From positions 1-64,000 of the forward strand of contig CAWGXZ010000007.1 in the NCBI GenBank assembly GCA_963826695.1: a stretch of DNA of 64,000 nt, written 5' to 3'. The stretch's first letter is position 1. The number at the start of each line of letters is the position of its first letter. The translations under genes were made by a program, and so were the position numbers. This DNA comes from CAWGXZ01 sp963826695. GTDB taxonomy: Bacteria > Pseudomonadota > Gammaproteobacteria > Burkholderiales > Burkholderiaceae_C. Of this stretch, positions 48,559 to 58,110 are shown piece after piece. The notes beneath the pieces are model-generated. The model searched no databases, was not told the origin of the DNA, and saw only the letters and a list, made by a program, of their open reading frames with translations.

Positions 48559-49412
48559 GGCTGTGCGGCTTCGAAGTCGGCCTCGACCGTCCTTTTTTCC
48601 TCATCGCCGGGCCCTGCGTCGTCGAGTCCGAGCAGCTCCAGCTCGACGTCGCCGGCCGACTGAAGGAGATCACCGGCGAGCTCGGCATCCCGTTCGTCTT
48701 CAAGAGCAGCTACGACAAGGCGAACCGGTCGAGCGGCAGTTCGTTTCGCGGCCCGGGCATGGACCGGGGGCTCGAGATCCTGGCCAAGGTGCGGCGTGAA
48801 CTCGACGTGCCGGTGCTGACCGATGTGCACGCCGAGGGCGAGATCGCCCGCGTTGCGGCGGTGGTCGACGTGCTGCAGACGCCGGCATTCCTGTGCCGCC
48901 AGACGGATTTCATCCGCGCCGTCGCGCAGTCGGGCAAGCCGGTGAACATCAAGAAGGGCCAGTTCCTGGCGCCGGGCGACATGAAGAACGTGATCGACAA
49001 GGCGCGGCAGGCGGCACGCGAAAAGGCACTGCCCGAAGACAGCTTCATGGCCTGCGAGCGCGGCGTGAGCTTCGGCTACAACAACCTCGTGAGCGACATG
49101 CGGTCGCTGGCGATCATGCGCGAGACCGGCGCACCGGTCGTCTTCGACGTGACGCATTCGGTCCAGTTGCCCGGCGGCCAGGGCACGAGCAGCGGCGGCC
49201 AGCGCGAGTTCGTCCCGGTGCTGGCCCGGGCCGCGGTCGGCGTCGGCGTTGCCGGGCTCTTCATGGAGACGCACCCGGACCCTGCCAACGCGCTCAGCGA
49301 CGGACCGAACGCGGTGCCGCTGAAACACATGAAGGCCCTGCTCGAGCAGTTGGTGGCAATCGACCGGGTGGTCAAGTCGCGGCCGCTGCTCGAAAACGAC
49401 TTCAGCTGCTGA
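48555..49412 (+). CDS. kdsA: 3-deoxy-8-phosphooctulonate synthase
   Basis: Condenses arabinose-5-phosphate with phosphoenolpyruvate to KDO-8-phosphate for lipopolysaccharide. 285 residues. The early motif AGPCVVESEQ has Cys where metal-independent enzymes have Asn. With the His in DVTHSVQLPGG, the Glu in FMETHPDP and the Asp in ALSDGPN, a complete metal site is visible, so this is the metal-dependent class. KSSYDKANRSSGSSFRGPG near residue 50 and QTPAFLCRQTD near residue 110 are typical. Second gene of the pyrG operon. Confidence 0.97.
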   Translation: MRLCGFEVGLDRPFFLIAGPCVVESEQLQLDVAGRLKEITGELGIPFVFKSSYDKANRSSGSSFRGPGMDRGLEILAKVRRELDVPVLTDVHAEGEIARVAAVVDVLQTPAFLCRQTDFIRAVAQSGKPVNIKKGQFLAPGDMKNVIDKARQAAREKALPEDSFMACERGVSFGYNNLVSDMRSLAIMRETGAPVVFDVTHSVQLPGGQGTSSGGQREFVPVLARAAVGVGVAGLFMETHPDPANALSDGPNAVPLKHMKALLEQLVAIDRVVKSRPLLENDFSC

Positions 49413-49414
49413 CG

Positions 49415-49723
49415 ATGAGTGCCTACATCATTGCCAACGTGCGCGTCACCAACGCCGCGCAGTACGAGGAATACAAGACCTTCTCGACCCTGGCGATGCA
49501 GGCGCACGGCGCCGAGGTGCTGGTCCGGGGCGGCGCGGTACGCGTCCTCGAAGGCGACTGGCACCCCGACCGGCTGGTGCTGCTGAAGTTCGAGTCGCCG
49601 GAGAAGGCCGAGGCCTTCTACGATTCGCCCGAGTACGGCCGCGCGCGTCAGGCGCGCATGGGCGCAGCGATCATGTCGATGGTCGTGGTGGCCGGTGTCG
49701 AGCCGCTTCTTCAATCCGAATAA
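49415..49723 (+). CDS. DUF1330 family protein
   Basis: Small dimeric alpha-beta barrel type protein of unknown function, 102 residues. AYIIANVRVTNAAQYEEYK at the N-terminus and RLVLLKFESPEKAEAFYDSP near residue 52 are the family signature. It lies two bases after kdsA and nine before eno. Its conserved position in this operon does not reveal a role. Confidence 0.9.
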   Translation: MSAYIIANVRVTNAAQYEEYKTFSTLAMQAHGAEVLVRGGAVRVLEGDWHPDRLVLLKFESPEKAEAFYDSPEYGRARQARMGAAIMSMVVVAGVEPLLQSE

Positions 49724-49732
49724 GGAACCCCT

Positions 49733-51031
49733 ATGAGTGCAATCGTCGACATCGTCGGCCGTGAAATTCTCGACAGCCGTGGCAATCCGACGGTCGAATG
49801 CGACGTCCTGCTCGAGTCGGGGACGATGGGGCGTGCCGCGGTGCCGTCGGGTGCCTCGACCGGGTCGCGCGAAGCCATCGAGCTGCGCGACGGCGACAAC
49901 GCACGCTACCTGGGCAAGGGCGTGCTGCGCGCGGTCGAGCATGTCAACACCGAGATCAGCGAGGCGGTCCTCGGGCTCGACGCCAGCGAGCAGGCCTTTC
50001 TCGACCGCACCCTGATCGACCTCGACGGCACCGACAACAAGAGCCGTCTCGGCGCCAACGCGACGCTTGCCGTCAGCATGGCGGTGGCGCGCGCAGCGGC
50101 CGAAGAGTCGGGGCTGCCGCTCTATCGATACTTCGGTGGCTCGGGCGCAATGCAGCTGCCGGTGCCGATGATGAACGTCATCAACGGCGGGGCGCATGCC
50201 AACAACAACCTCGACCTCCAGGAGCTGATGATCATCCCGGTCGGCGCACCGAGCTTTCGCGAGGCGGTGCGCTACGGTGCCGAGGTGTTCCACGCGCTGA
50301 AGAAGATCATCCACGACAAGGGCATGAGCACCGCGGTCGGTGACGAAGGCGGATTCGCGCCGAGCGTCGAAAGCCACGAGGCGGCGATCCAGCTGATCCT
50401 GCAGGCGATCGACAAGGCCGGCTACACGGCGGGCGAGCAGATCGCCATCGGCCTCGACTGCGCCGCCAGCGAGTTCTACAAGCCCGGCGCCAACGGCTCG
50501 CACGGCTACCGGCTCGACGGCGAAAACCTGACGCTCTCGGCCGAGCAATGGACCGACATGCTGGCCAGCTGGTGCGACAAGTACCCGATCATCAGCATCG
50601 AGGACGGCATGGCCGAAAACGACTGGGACGGCTGGAAGCACCTCAGCGAGCGCCTGGGTCAGCGGGTGCAGCTGGTCGGTGACGACCTGTTCGTCACCAA
50701 CACCAAGATCCTCAAGGAAGGCATCGACAAACGCATCGCCAACTCGATCCTGATCAAGATCAACCAGATCGGCACGCTGACCGAAACCTTCGCCGCGATC
50801 GAGATGGCCAAGCGCGCCAACTACACCGCGGTGATCAGCCACCGCTCGGGCGAGACCGAGGATTCGACCATTGCCGACATTGCCGTCGGCACCAACGCCG
50901 GCCAGATCAAGACCGGCTCGATGAGCCGCAGCGACCGCATGGCGAAGTACAACCAGTTGCTGCGCATCGAGGAGGACCTCGGCGACGTGGCGAGCTATCC
51001 CGGTCGCAGCGCCTTCTACAACCTGCGCTGA
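49733..51031 (+). CDS. eno: Enolase
   Basis: Interconverts 2-phosphoglycerate and phosphoenolpyruvate; also part of the RNA degradosome in many proteobacteria. 432 residues. VGREILDSRGNPTVECDVLL near the start, catalytic glutamate region GDEGGFAPS near residue 205, and the enolase signature ILIKINQIGTLTET near residue 338. AAGGA lies seven bases before the ATG. Confidence 0.98.
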   Translation: MSAIVDIVGREILDSRGNPTVECDVLLESGTMGRAAVPSGASTGSREAIELRDGDNARYLGKGVLRAVEHVNTEISEAVLGLDASEQAFLDRTLIDLDGTDNKSRLGANATLAVSMAVARAAAEESGLPLYRYFGGSGAMQLPVPMMNVINGGAHANNNLDLQELMIIPVGAPSFREAVRYGAEVFHALKKIIHDKGMSTAVGDEGGFAPSVESHEAAIQLILQAIDKAGYTAGEQIAIGLDCAASEFYKPGANGSHGYRLDGENLTLSAEQWTDMLASWCDKYPIISIEDGMAENDWDGWKHLSERLGQRVQLVGDDLFVTNTKILKEGIDKRIANSILIKINQIGTLTETFAAIEMAKRANYTAVISHRSGETEDSTIADIAVGTNAGQIKTGSMSRSDRMAKYNQLLRIEEDLGDVASYPGRSAFYNLR

Positions 51032-51060
51032 GGCGGATTGCGAGCCGCGGGCAAAGCTCG

Positions 51061-51342
51061 ATGCGTGTCCTGACCCTGGTGCTCGTCGCCCTGCTGGCGC
51101 TGGTTCACGGCACGCTCTGGCTCGGCAAGGGCGGCGTGCGCCGGGTGATGGACTTGCAGGCCGCGCTTTCGACGCAGCAGCTTGTCAACGAGCAGGCCCA
51201 CGCCCGCAACGCCCGGCTGACGGCCGAGCTGAACGATCTGAAGCAGGGCCTCGAGATGGTCGAGGAACGCGCGCGCTTCGAGCTCGGCATGCTCAAGCCC
51301 GACGAGATCCTGGTCCAGGTGCCCGCGCCATCGAGTCGATAG
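51061..51342 (+). CDS. ftsB: Cell division protein FtsB
   Basis: Single-pass inner-membrane protein of the FtsQLB complex. 93 residues. Transmembrane helix at residues 3-18 (VLTLVLVALLALVHGTLWLG) followed by a periplasmic coiled coil rich in Leu and Gln (DLQAALSTQQLVNEQ, ELNDLKQGLEMVEERAR) and the conserved RFELGMLKPDEILVQV. The eno-ftsB order is widely conserved. It is the last gene of the pyrG run; convergent to hslO. Confidence 0.95.
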   Translation: MRVLTLVLVALLALVHGTLWLGKGGVRRVMDLQAALSTQQLVNEQAHARNARLTAELNDLKQGLEMVEERARFELGMLKPDEILVQVPAPSSR

Positions 51343-51368
51343 CCGCGCGAGCACGTGGCCGGTCGGCG

Positions 51369-52340
51369 TCAGTTCAGCGTTGGCGACCCCGGAGCCTGAA
51401 GGTCGGCCGGCGTGAACACGCCTGCAACGTCGATCGCATCGAAGCGGTACTTGGTTCCGCAGAAGTCGCAGGCGATCTCGGCCCGCCCCTGTTCGGCGAC
51501 GATGCCGTCGACCTCGTCGCGGCCGAGGCTCTGCAACATGCTCGCGACCCGCTCGCGTGAGCAGCTGCACGCAAAGCGCGGGCCGTTCTCGCCGCTGAGC
51601 GGCTCGAACCGGCGCACCGTTTCCTCCCAGAAAAGCCGGTGCAGCAGCCGGTCGGCGTCGAGTCCGAGCAGCTCGCCAGACGTCAGCGTTCCCGCAAGCA
51701 GGGCGATGCGGTTGTAGGCGTCGTTGAGGCCGATCTCGTCCTCGTTGCGTGCATCGTGCAAATTGCCGACGCCCTCCACCGGCAGCCGCTGGATCAGCAG
51801 GCCCGCGGCGATATCGCGGTTGGCGGCCAATATCAGCCGGGTGTCGAGCTGCTGCGACTGCAGCATGTAGTGCTCGATCACCTCCGAGAGCTTCTGCAGC
51901 GGCTCGCGCTGGTCGCCGTACAGCGGCACGACGCCCTGATACGGCTGCTGCCCGGGCATCTTGTCGCCCGGATCGAGGGTGATGGCACAGCGCCCGGCGC
52001 CGCCCAGGTTGAGCATCGATTCGAGCGTTGCGCCGTCCGCGACCTCGCCGATCACCTTTGCGGTCGCACGAAAAGCCAGGTCGTGCTGAACCTCGGCAAC
52101 AGTCAGCTTCACCGGCCCGTCGCCATAGATCTGCAGCACCAGTGCACCTTCGAATCGGATGCTCGCCTGCAGCAGCACGCCGGCCGCGGCCATTTCGCCG
52201 AGCAGCAACTCGACCGGCTGCGGAAAACGGTCGCCCGCCTGCTCGCGCCGGCGCAGGATTTCCTGCCAGTCGTCGGTCAGCCGGACCAGCATGCCGCGCA
52301 CCGGCAGGCCTTCGAAAAGGAACTTGTGCAGTTCGCTCAC
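51369..52340 (-). CDS. hslO: Redox-regulated chaperone Hsp33
   Basis: Holdase activated by oxidative stress. 323 residues. The zinc redox switch is present: CSCSRERV near residue 255 and CDFCGTKYRF near residue 290. The N-terminal substrate-binding domain has FEGLPVRGMLVRLTDDWQEI near residue 9, and AITLDPGDKMPGQQPYQGVV near residue 117. Its ATG overlaps the stop of the upstream carbonic-anhydrase-like gene. Confidence 0.96.
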   Translation of the reverse strand: MSELHKFLFEGLPVRGMLVRLTDDWQEILRRREQAGDRFPQPVELLLGEMAAAGVLLQASIRFEGALVLQIYGDGPVKLTVAEVQHDLAFRATAKVIGEVADGATLESMLNLGGAGRCAITLDPGDKMPGQQPYQGVVPLYGDQREPLQKLSEVIEHYMLQSQQLDTRLILAANRDIAAGLLIQRLPVEGVGNLHDARNEDEIGLNDAYNRIALLAGTLTSGELLGLDADRLLHRLFWEETVRRFEPLSGENGPRFACSCSRERVASMLQSLGRDEVDGIVAEQGRAEIACDFCGTKYRFDAIDVAGVFTPADLQAPGSPTLN

Positions 52341-52870
52341 GCGGCCGGATCCAGTTTCTTCAGCCCCGACTTGAAGCGGCGGCCGTTCTCGACGTAGTGC
52401 CGCGCGCTTTGCTGCAGACCTTCGATCTGCTCAGGCGTCAGCGCACGCACCACCTTGGCCGGCCGCCCCAGGATCAGCGAGCCGTCCGGGAATTCCTTGC
52501 CCTCCGTCACCAGCGAACCGGCGCCGACCAGCGAGTTCCGGCCGATCCGCGCGCCGTTGAGCACGATCGACTGGATGCCGATCAGCGAGCCGTCGCCGAC
52601 GCTGCAGCCGTGCAGCATCACCTGGTGGCCCACGGTGACGTTCTCGCCGAGCGTCACCGGGAAGCCGGCGTCGGCATGGATCACGGTGCCTTCCTGCACG
52701 TTGCTGCCGCGCCCGATGCGCAGCAACTCGGTATCGCCCCGCAGCACCGCACCGAACCAGACGCTGCTGTCCTCGGCCAGCTCGACCTGGCCAATGACCT
52801 GTGCGCTGTCGGCGACGAACGCCGAATCGGCAACCTGCGGAACGTGCTCATCGAGCTGGTAGACGGCCAT
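52337..52870 (-). CDS. Gamma carbonic anhydrase family protein (YrdA-like)
   Basis: Left-handed beta-helix protein, 177 residues, with hexapeptide repeats throughout (VIGQVELAEDSSVWFGAVLR, NVTVGHQVMLHGCSVGDGS). The three metal histidines are visible in VIHADAG, VGHQV and LHGC. Carbonic anhydrase activity is not shown for most members of this subgroup. Translationally coupled to hslO by a four-base overlap. Confidence 0.93.
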   Translation of the reverse strand: MAVYQLDEHVPQVADSAFVADSAQVIGQVELAEDSSVWFGAVLRGDTELLRIGRGSNVQEGTVIHADAGFPVTLGENVTVGHQVMLHGCSVGDGSLIGIQSIVLNGARIGRNSLVGAGSLVTEGKEFPDGSLILGRPAKVVRALTPEQIEGLQQSARHYVENGRRFKSGLKKLDPAA

Positions 52871-53120
52871 GGGTTTTCCCCGTGCTGCTGCGGTGGGGTG
52901 ATTTTAGGAGCGTGGCCTGCGGCGCGTGACGGTCCCGAGCGCAGAGGAACGGGTTGCAAAGCGCGGCCTTGCCAGGGCGGCATCGAAAGGAATCGCAACA
53001 GGCCAAGTCCAGTGAAGTGGGCGGCGCTCGGCGGGCACGTCGCTGCTTTGGGAATTTCGTGGCGTATGAGGAGCCTCACGCGAGTCGCTCTCTGCGGTTC
53101 GGCGCCCGACAATCCTGTGC

Positions 53121-53909
53121 ATGACAGCGACCTTGCGCCATGCCGCCCTCGACGTTCTCCGCGTGTGCGACGCCGACGCCAAGGCCGCTCGGGCGCGTGC
53201 GCTCGACCCGGGCCTCGAGACCGGCGCGGCCGTGGCGCTCGCCGACCCCGGCGGTATTCCAGGCCGCCCGGCGCTGCCTCGGCTCGTGCCGCACACCGAG
53301 CTTCGGCAGCGCTCGATGGCAACGGTCGAAGGACGGGCGGCGCTGATTCATGCCTTGGCACACATCGAACTCAATGCGATCGATCTGGCGCTCGATCTCT
53401 GCTGGCGCTTCGGGGGGCTGCCGGATGCGTTCTACCGGCAGTGGATCGGGGTGGCGAAGGAAGAGGCCCATCACTTCGAGTTGCTGCGCGATCACCTGTT
53501 GACGCATGGCTTTTCCTACGGCGACTTTCCTGCCCATGACGCCCTCTGGCACATGGCCGAGCAGACCCGGCATGACCTGCTTGCGCGCATTGCCCTGGTG
53601 CCGCGCACGCTGGAGGCGCGGGGGCTCGACGCCTCACCACCGATCAGGGCGAAGTTGGTCGGCGCGGGCGATCACCGCGGCGGCGAGATCCTCGACATCA
53701 TCCTGCGCGACGAAATCGGCCACGTGGCCATCGGCAATGACTGGTACCGCCGCCTCTGCAGCGAACGCGCCCTGGACCCGGTCGCCACCTATGCCGAGCT
53801 GGCGGCGACCTACGGTGCGCCGCGTTTGCGCGGCCCGTTCAATCTCGAGGCGCGTCGAGCAGCCGGATTCAGCGACGACGAACTCGCCGCGCTGGTCGGC
53901 GAGCGCTGA
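53121..53909 (+). CDS. DUF455 family ferritin-like protein
   Basis: Ferritin-like four-helix protein of the DUF455 family, 262 residues. Carboxylate/histidine pairs expected for a di-iron site occur in ALIHALAHIELNAIDLALDL near residue 73, KEEAHHFELLRDHL near residue 113 and ILRDEIGHVAIGNDWY near residue 195. Role unknown; related proteins are linked to tRNA or fatty-acid hydroxylation folds. The 250 bases before it carry nothing else recognised. Confidence 0.9.
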   Translation: MTATLRHAALDVLRVCDADAKAARARALDPGLETGAAVALADPGGIPGRPALPRLVPHTELRQRSMATVEGRAALIHALAHIELNAIDLALDLCWRFGGLPDAFYRQWIGVAKEEAHHFELLRDHLLTHGFSYGDFPAHDALWHMAEQTRHDLLARIALVPRTLEARGLDASPPIRAKLVGAGDHRGGEILDIILRDEIGHVAIGNDWYRRLCSERALDPVATYAELAATYGAPRLRGPFNLEARRAAGFSDDELAALVGER

Positions 53910-54055
53910 GTCGCTGGTGCATTGCGGCAGGCCAGCAAGGTCGTTCCGAATACCCGTGTTCGGTAGGTGCCGTGCCGGAAGGTGGCTCGGCGGGGTTGCC
54001 TCGTCGATCGCGCAGCGGGGCGTGCGCCCCATGCCGACTCGATCGACGCAGAGAC

Positions 54056-55288
54056 TCAGAACCGGTGCCGCAGCCCGACTGCGAGGTTGGTCGCGTCGCG
54101 ACCGGCGCTTGCCGTGACGCCGCCGAGGAAGCCGGCACCGCCGGGCGCCGCCTGGCCCAGGTTGCGGTTGTCGAAGCGTGCCGCCACCAGATTCAGGTCG
54201 GTGCGTTTCGAGAGCGCGTAGGTGTAGGCGACGCCATAGCTCGCCACGTCGGCGTTCGATGCGGTGCGGTCGTTCCAGCGGCTGTACGCCACGTAGAGCG
54301 TGTGCACGCCGAGTGGCAGCTTGTAGCCGACATGCATGAGGCGCCCGTCCTGCCGAAGCGCCTGGATGAAGGCGTTCTGCACCAGGCCGGCCGCGGCCGC
54401 GCCGACGGCCGGAGTCAGTTGCGCCGAGATGCCGGTCATCGCCGAGGGGTTGTCGTCCTTGGCCACCATGAACAGGCCGCTGAGCGTGCCTGGCCCGAGC
54501 CTGGCAGAGGCGCCGGCGGAAAGGGTGCGAAGCGATTTCTGGCCGCGCTCGTTGCGCCGGGCGTTGTAGCCCAGGCCGGCCGAGAATGCGCCGGTCCGAT
54601 ACATCCCCATCCCGCCTGCGAAGCGGCCGGTGGTCGGCTGGTTCTCGCCGGCCGCGACCATGGCGCTCGCGGTATACGGACCCTGTTGGACACGGTAGGC
54701 CACGGCGTTGCTGACCCGGAGGTCGACGGCGCTCGGGAAGGTTGCCACCTGCCCCGCCGCCAGGCTCGACTGCGTGCCGAGCGCGTCGTAGGTGCCTGAA
54801 ATTTCATACGCCGGCGTGTACTGCCGTCCGGCGAGCACTGCACCGACCGGCGTCACCAGACCCAGGTAGATCTGCCGATCCCAGAAATTGCCAGCCAGGT
54901 TGACGCCGATACCCGAGCCGATGCTGCCGGCAACCGACGTCACTGCGGGCTGCAGCGCCGCCGGCAGGCCGAGCCGAGCAGCCTGGCTGAGCCGGTCGGG
55001 CACCTGCAGCCCGGAATACGGGCGGTTGGCGATTCCCCCGGTATCGACCTCGAGGCGGTGCTCCATCAGGAAGAGCGCGCGGTATCCGCCGCCAAGATCC
55101 TCGTTGGCGCGAAAGGCGAGCCGGGACCCTTCCATGATGCCGCTCGCGAGCCCGGTGACCGAGCCGCCGCGAAGTCCGCTGACGCGGTTGACGCCCGCGT
55201 CGACGATGCCGTTGATCGTCACGGTGGTCTGGGCGTGGGTTGCCGCTGCGGCAGCAGCGAGGATGCTCAGGATCAAGGTCTTGTTCAT
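54056..55288 (-). CDS. Gram-negative porin (Burkholderiales type)
   Basis: Outer-membrane trimeric porin, 410 residues. Signal peptide MNKTLILSILAAAAAATHA, then TTVTINGIVDAGVNRVSG as the first strand, eyelet-type loop NFWDRQIYLGLVTPVGAVLA near residue 140, and C-terminal phenylalanine in AVGLRHRF as expected for BAM-dependent insertion. It has alternating beta-strand pattern throughout. The start at 55288 is chosen for the signal peptide; 28 upstream in-frame codons are not needed. Confidence 0.92.
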   Translation of the reverse strand: MNKTLILSILAAAAAATHAQTTVTINGIVDAGVNRVSGLRGGSVTGLASGIMEGSRLAFRANEDLGGGYRALFLMEHRLEVDTGGIANRPYSGLQVPDRLSQAARLGLPAALQPAVTSVAGSIGSGIGVNLAGNFWDRQIYLGLVTPVGAVLAGRQYTPAYEISGTYDALGTQSSLAAGQVATFPSAVDLRVSNAVAYRVQQGPYTASAMVAAGENQPTTGRFAGGMGMYRTGAFSAGLGYNARRNERGQKSLRTLSAGASARLGPGTLSGLFMVAKDDNPSAMTGISAQLTPAVGAAAAGLVQNAFIQALRQDGRLMHVGYKLPLGVHTLYVAYSRWNDRTASNADVASYGVAYTYALSKRTDLNLVAARFDNRNLGQAAPGGAGFLGGVTASAGRDATNLAVGLRHRF

Positions 55289-55487
55289 CACGGCTCCCGG
55301 GTCGGTGGTTGCCGAAAATTCTGCTCGTCCGGCGTCGTCGGCAGGTCGCCGTGTGGCGGGCGACCTACGCACGCTTTCCCGGAGCGCGGCCGCTCCTGGC
55401 GCCCGGCACCCCTAATCCGCCCGATGCGTGCACGTGTCGCCTGACCATGCACAGGCTGGCGCAAGGATTGCGCCGCACGGGTCGGAC

Positions 55488-55824
55488 ATGACGCAGAACG
55501 GCCACGCCTCCTCGCGGGCCATCCAATTCAACATTCCCAAGCCCGCGGACTTGCTGCTCTTGCACAAAGCGGTCACCGATGCGCGGCGATGTCGGCAGGG
55601 CTTCTGGGAAATCTGCAGCGCCGTTGCTTCAGGCCTTGAAATACCGCTGGATCGTCGACACGCTCGGCGACACGCGTGAAAGCCCGGACCACTCCAGCGG
55701 CAACTTCACCAGCGACAACCTGTATTGCCGCAGCGCTACTACAAGGTGCCCGACGAGCGTCCTGCCTGGTTCTTCGAGGGGACATCAGTGCAGCCCGGAA
55801 GATCGATTCAAGCTGCATTTGTAG
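55488..55824 (+). pseudogene. Decayed coding fragment of unknown origin
   Basis: Coding-like sequence spread over three frames: IQFNIPKPADLLLLHKAVTD then ARRCRQGFWE; next ALKYRWIVDTLGDTRESPDH then NFTSDNLY; next RYYKVPDERPAWFFEG. Each piece looks like real protein, but they connect only through frameshifts near 55610 and 55725. I do not recognise the family. The 3' end overlaps the convergent channel gene. The 200 bases between 55288 and this fragment hold only the porin's upstream region. Confidence 0.45.
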
Positions 55825-57133
55825 CCAGCGGCAGGTGGTGCGCGACCCGCTGCTGAAACGGAATTTCGATTCCTTCGGCGTTCACCACTGCGAGGACCGC
55901 CAGGTTGACCTCCGACCGCACGTTGGCCTGGCCCTTCTCGGGGTCACGAATCCAGAACACCACCGCCAGCTCATAGCCGTCGGCAGCAAACGAGGCGAGC
56001 TGTACCGCTGGTGCAGGCGCGTCGAGCACCCGCGGCACCTTGGCGACGGCCGCAGCCAGCTTCGGCTGCAGCGCCGTCACGTCGGTTCCGTAGGCCACGT
56101 GCAGCGTGGTCGAAATCATCACCTGCGGGTCGGCCAGCGAGGCGTTCTCGACCCGCTGCGTGATCAGCATCTCGTTCGGCACCACCGACTCGCGGCCGTT
56201 CAAGGCGCGGATCACCGTGTAGCGGGTGCGGATGTCGGTGATGCAGCCCTCGAACCCGTCGACCCTGACCATGTCGCCGATGCGCAGCGACCGCTCGGCC
56301 AGGATGACGAAGCCGCTGATGTAGTTGGCGGCAATCTTCTGCAGGCCGAAGCCGAGGCCGACGCCGATCGCGCCGCCGAGCACGCTGAGCGCGGTCAGGT
56401 CGATGCCGACCGCGGTCAGCGCCAGCAGCAGGCCGACCACCAGCAGCAGCGTGCGGACGATGTTCGCCGCCATCTTGCGGATCGACAGGTCCTTGCCGCT
56501 GCCTCGCAGCAGCAGCCGCTTTTCCACCGACGCAGCGATCCACAGCGCAATCACCAGCACCAGGGCCGCGGTGAGTGCGCCTTCGACGAGGGTGCGCAGC
56601 GTGATCCGGCCCGCACCGACGGTCCAGCCGATTTCATCCATCGCCGCCAGCAGCAAGGGCAGCAGGCCGGTGATCCAGGCGACCACGGCCAGCCAGGCCA
56701 GCCAGGAGACGCTGCGCTCGACCACGAGCACCCAGCGCGAGGTCGGGAAGCTCGCCGTCAGCACCCTGGCAGTCAGCCGGATCGCCGTCAGCGACAACAG
56801 GACGGGGATCGCCACCCGAAACACCGCCGCGCCGAGGCTCGGCGCAAACGCCAGCCGGGCGGTAAACGCCAGGCCGACCGCGAGCACCGGGAACAGCACA
56901 CCGTCGACGACGCGGCGGCCGAACCAGATCGAGCCGCGCGTGCTGCTTTCGTCGAAGCGCGTGCGCAGGACGTGCACCACCCCCCAGGCGATTGCCACGC
57001 ACGCGAGAACCGCGCCCAGCTGCTGCAGCGCCTCGGGGCGTGCCAGGCCGGCGACCAGCTCGCTGAACTGATCGAAGCCGGTTCGCGCCGAGGCGGGCAG
57101 TCGCGAGACAACGTTGGCCGGTTCAGCGGCCAT
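55808..57133 (-). CDS. MscS family mechanosensitive ion channel
   Basis: Inner-membrane channel, 441 residues, with about five to six predicted transmembrane segments (for example VLACVAIAWGVVHVL near residue 43 and LVLVIALWIAAS near residue 190). The pore helix and beta-domain start are clear: GGAIGVGLGFGLQKIAANYI then FVILAERSLRIGDMV near residues 255-290, and GRESVVPNEMLITQRVEN near residue 315. Its start overlaps the histone-deacetylase-like gene by 11 bases, so they are co-transcribed. Confidence 0.93.
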   Translation of the reverse strand: MAAEPANVVSRLPASARTGFDQFSELVAGLARPEALQQLGAVLACVAIAWGVVHVLRTRFDESSTRGSIWFGRRVVDGVLFPVLAVGLAFTARLAFAPSLGAAVFRVAIPVLLSLTAIRLTARVLTASFPTSRWVLVVERSVSWLAWLAVVAWITGLLPLLLAAMDEIGWTVGAGRITLRTLVEGALTAALVLVIALWIAASVEKRLLLRGSGKDLSIRKMAANIVRTLLLVVGLLLALTAVGIDLTALSVLGGAIGVGLGFGLQKIAANYISGFVILAERSLRIGDMVRVDGFEGCITDIRTRYTVIRALNGRESVVPNEMLITQRVENASLADPQVMISTTLHVAYGTDVTALQPKLAAAVAKVPRVLDAPAPAVQLASFAADGYELAVVFWIRDPEKGQANVRSEVNLAVLAVVNAEGIEIPFQQRVAHHLPLATNAA

Positions 57134-58070
57134 GGCTCATGCCGGTGAGAACGCGCAGATGCGCCGCAACGCTGCGGCCGAGTGCGCTGTGGTTGTAACC
57201 GCCTTCGAGACACGACACGATGCGCCCGCCGGCGTGCGCTTCCGCCACCGCCTGGATGCGCCGGGTCAACCATTCGTAGTCGGCCTCGACCAGGCCGAGC
57301 TGCCCGAGCTCGTCCTCGCGGTGCGCATCGAAGCCCGCGGAGACGAAGATCATCTGCGGCGCGAAACGGTCCAGCGCCGGCAGCCAGAGCGCCTCGACCA
57401 GTTCGCGCACCCGGGGACCGCGCGTGTACGCCGGGACCGGCACGTTGACCATGTTGCGGCCCAGCGGATGATCGCCGCTGTTCGGATAGAGGCCGCTCTG
57501 GAAGATGCTGACCATCAGGATGCGTTCGTCGCCGGCAACGATGTCCTCGGTGCCGTTGCCATGGTGGACATCGAAGTCGACGATGGCGACGCGTTCGAGG
57601 CCACGGACTTCGAGCGCGTGCCGCGCCGCGATGACCACGTTGTTGAAGAAGCAGAAGCCCATCGCGCGGTCGCGGGTGGCGTGATGCCCTGGTGGCCGCA
57701 CCGCGCAAAAGGCGTTGCCGAACCTGCCGTCGATCACCGCATCGGTCGCCGCCACCGCGGCGCCCGAGGCGCGAAGCACCGCCCTTTCCGTGCCGGGGCC
57801 GCAACTCGTGTCCGCATCGAGATGCAGTTGCCGACCTTCGGCACCGGCGCGCGCCAGCACTTCGAGCAGCCGGTCGACGTGCTCCGGCGAATGCGCCAGA
57901 CGCAGGTCACTCGGCTCGGCCAGAGGTGCTTCGCACCGCTCGAGCGCCACCTCGAGGCCGCTCGCGATCAGGAAGTCGTCGATCGCATCGAGCCGCTGCG
58001 GACATTCCGGATGGCCGGCGCCCATCTGATGCAGGCGGCAATCGATATGGCTGTAAAACGCAGTGGTCAT
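57123..58070 (-). CDS. Histone deacetylase family protein (class II-like)
   Basis: Arginase/deacetylase-fold zinc hydrolase, 315 residues. Motifs are RPPGHHATRDRAMGFCFFNN near residue 125, the zinc aspartate/histidine in IVDFDVHHGNGTED near residue 160, and VSAGFDAHREDELG near residue 250, with CLEGGYN near residue 290. Bacterial members deacetylate polyamines, acetoin-related or other small amides; the substrate is not determined here. Start at 58070 (MTTAFYSH). Divergent from the MoxR gene. Confidence 0.93.
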   Translation of the reverse strand: MTTAFYSHIDCRLHQMGAGHPECPQRLDAIDDFLIASGLEVALERCEAPLAEPSDLRLAHSPEHVDRLLEVLARAGAEGRQLHLDADTSCGPGTERAVLRASGAAVAATDAVIDGRFGNAFCAVRPPGHHATRDRAMGFCFFNNVVIAARHALEVRGLERVAIVDFDVHHGNGTEDIVAGDERILMVSIFQSGLYPNSGDHPLGRNMVNVPVPAYTRGPRVRELVEALWLPALDRFAPQMIFVSAGFDAHREDELGQLGLVEADYEWLTRRIQAVAEAHAGGRIVSCLEGGYNHSALGRSVAAHLRVLTGMSHGR

Positions 58071-58110
58071 CGGGGCTTGGGTGGCGGATTCTTCGGGTAA
58101 GGTGACGGGA

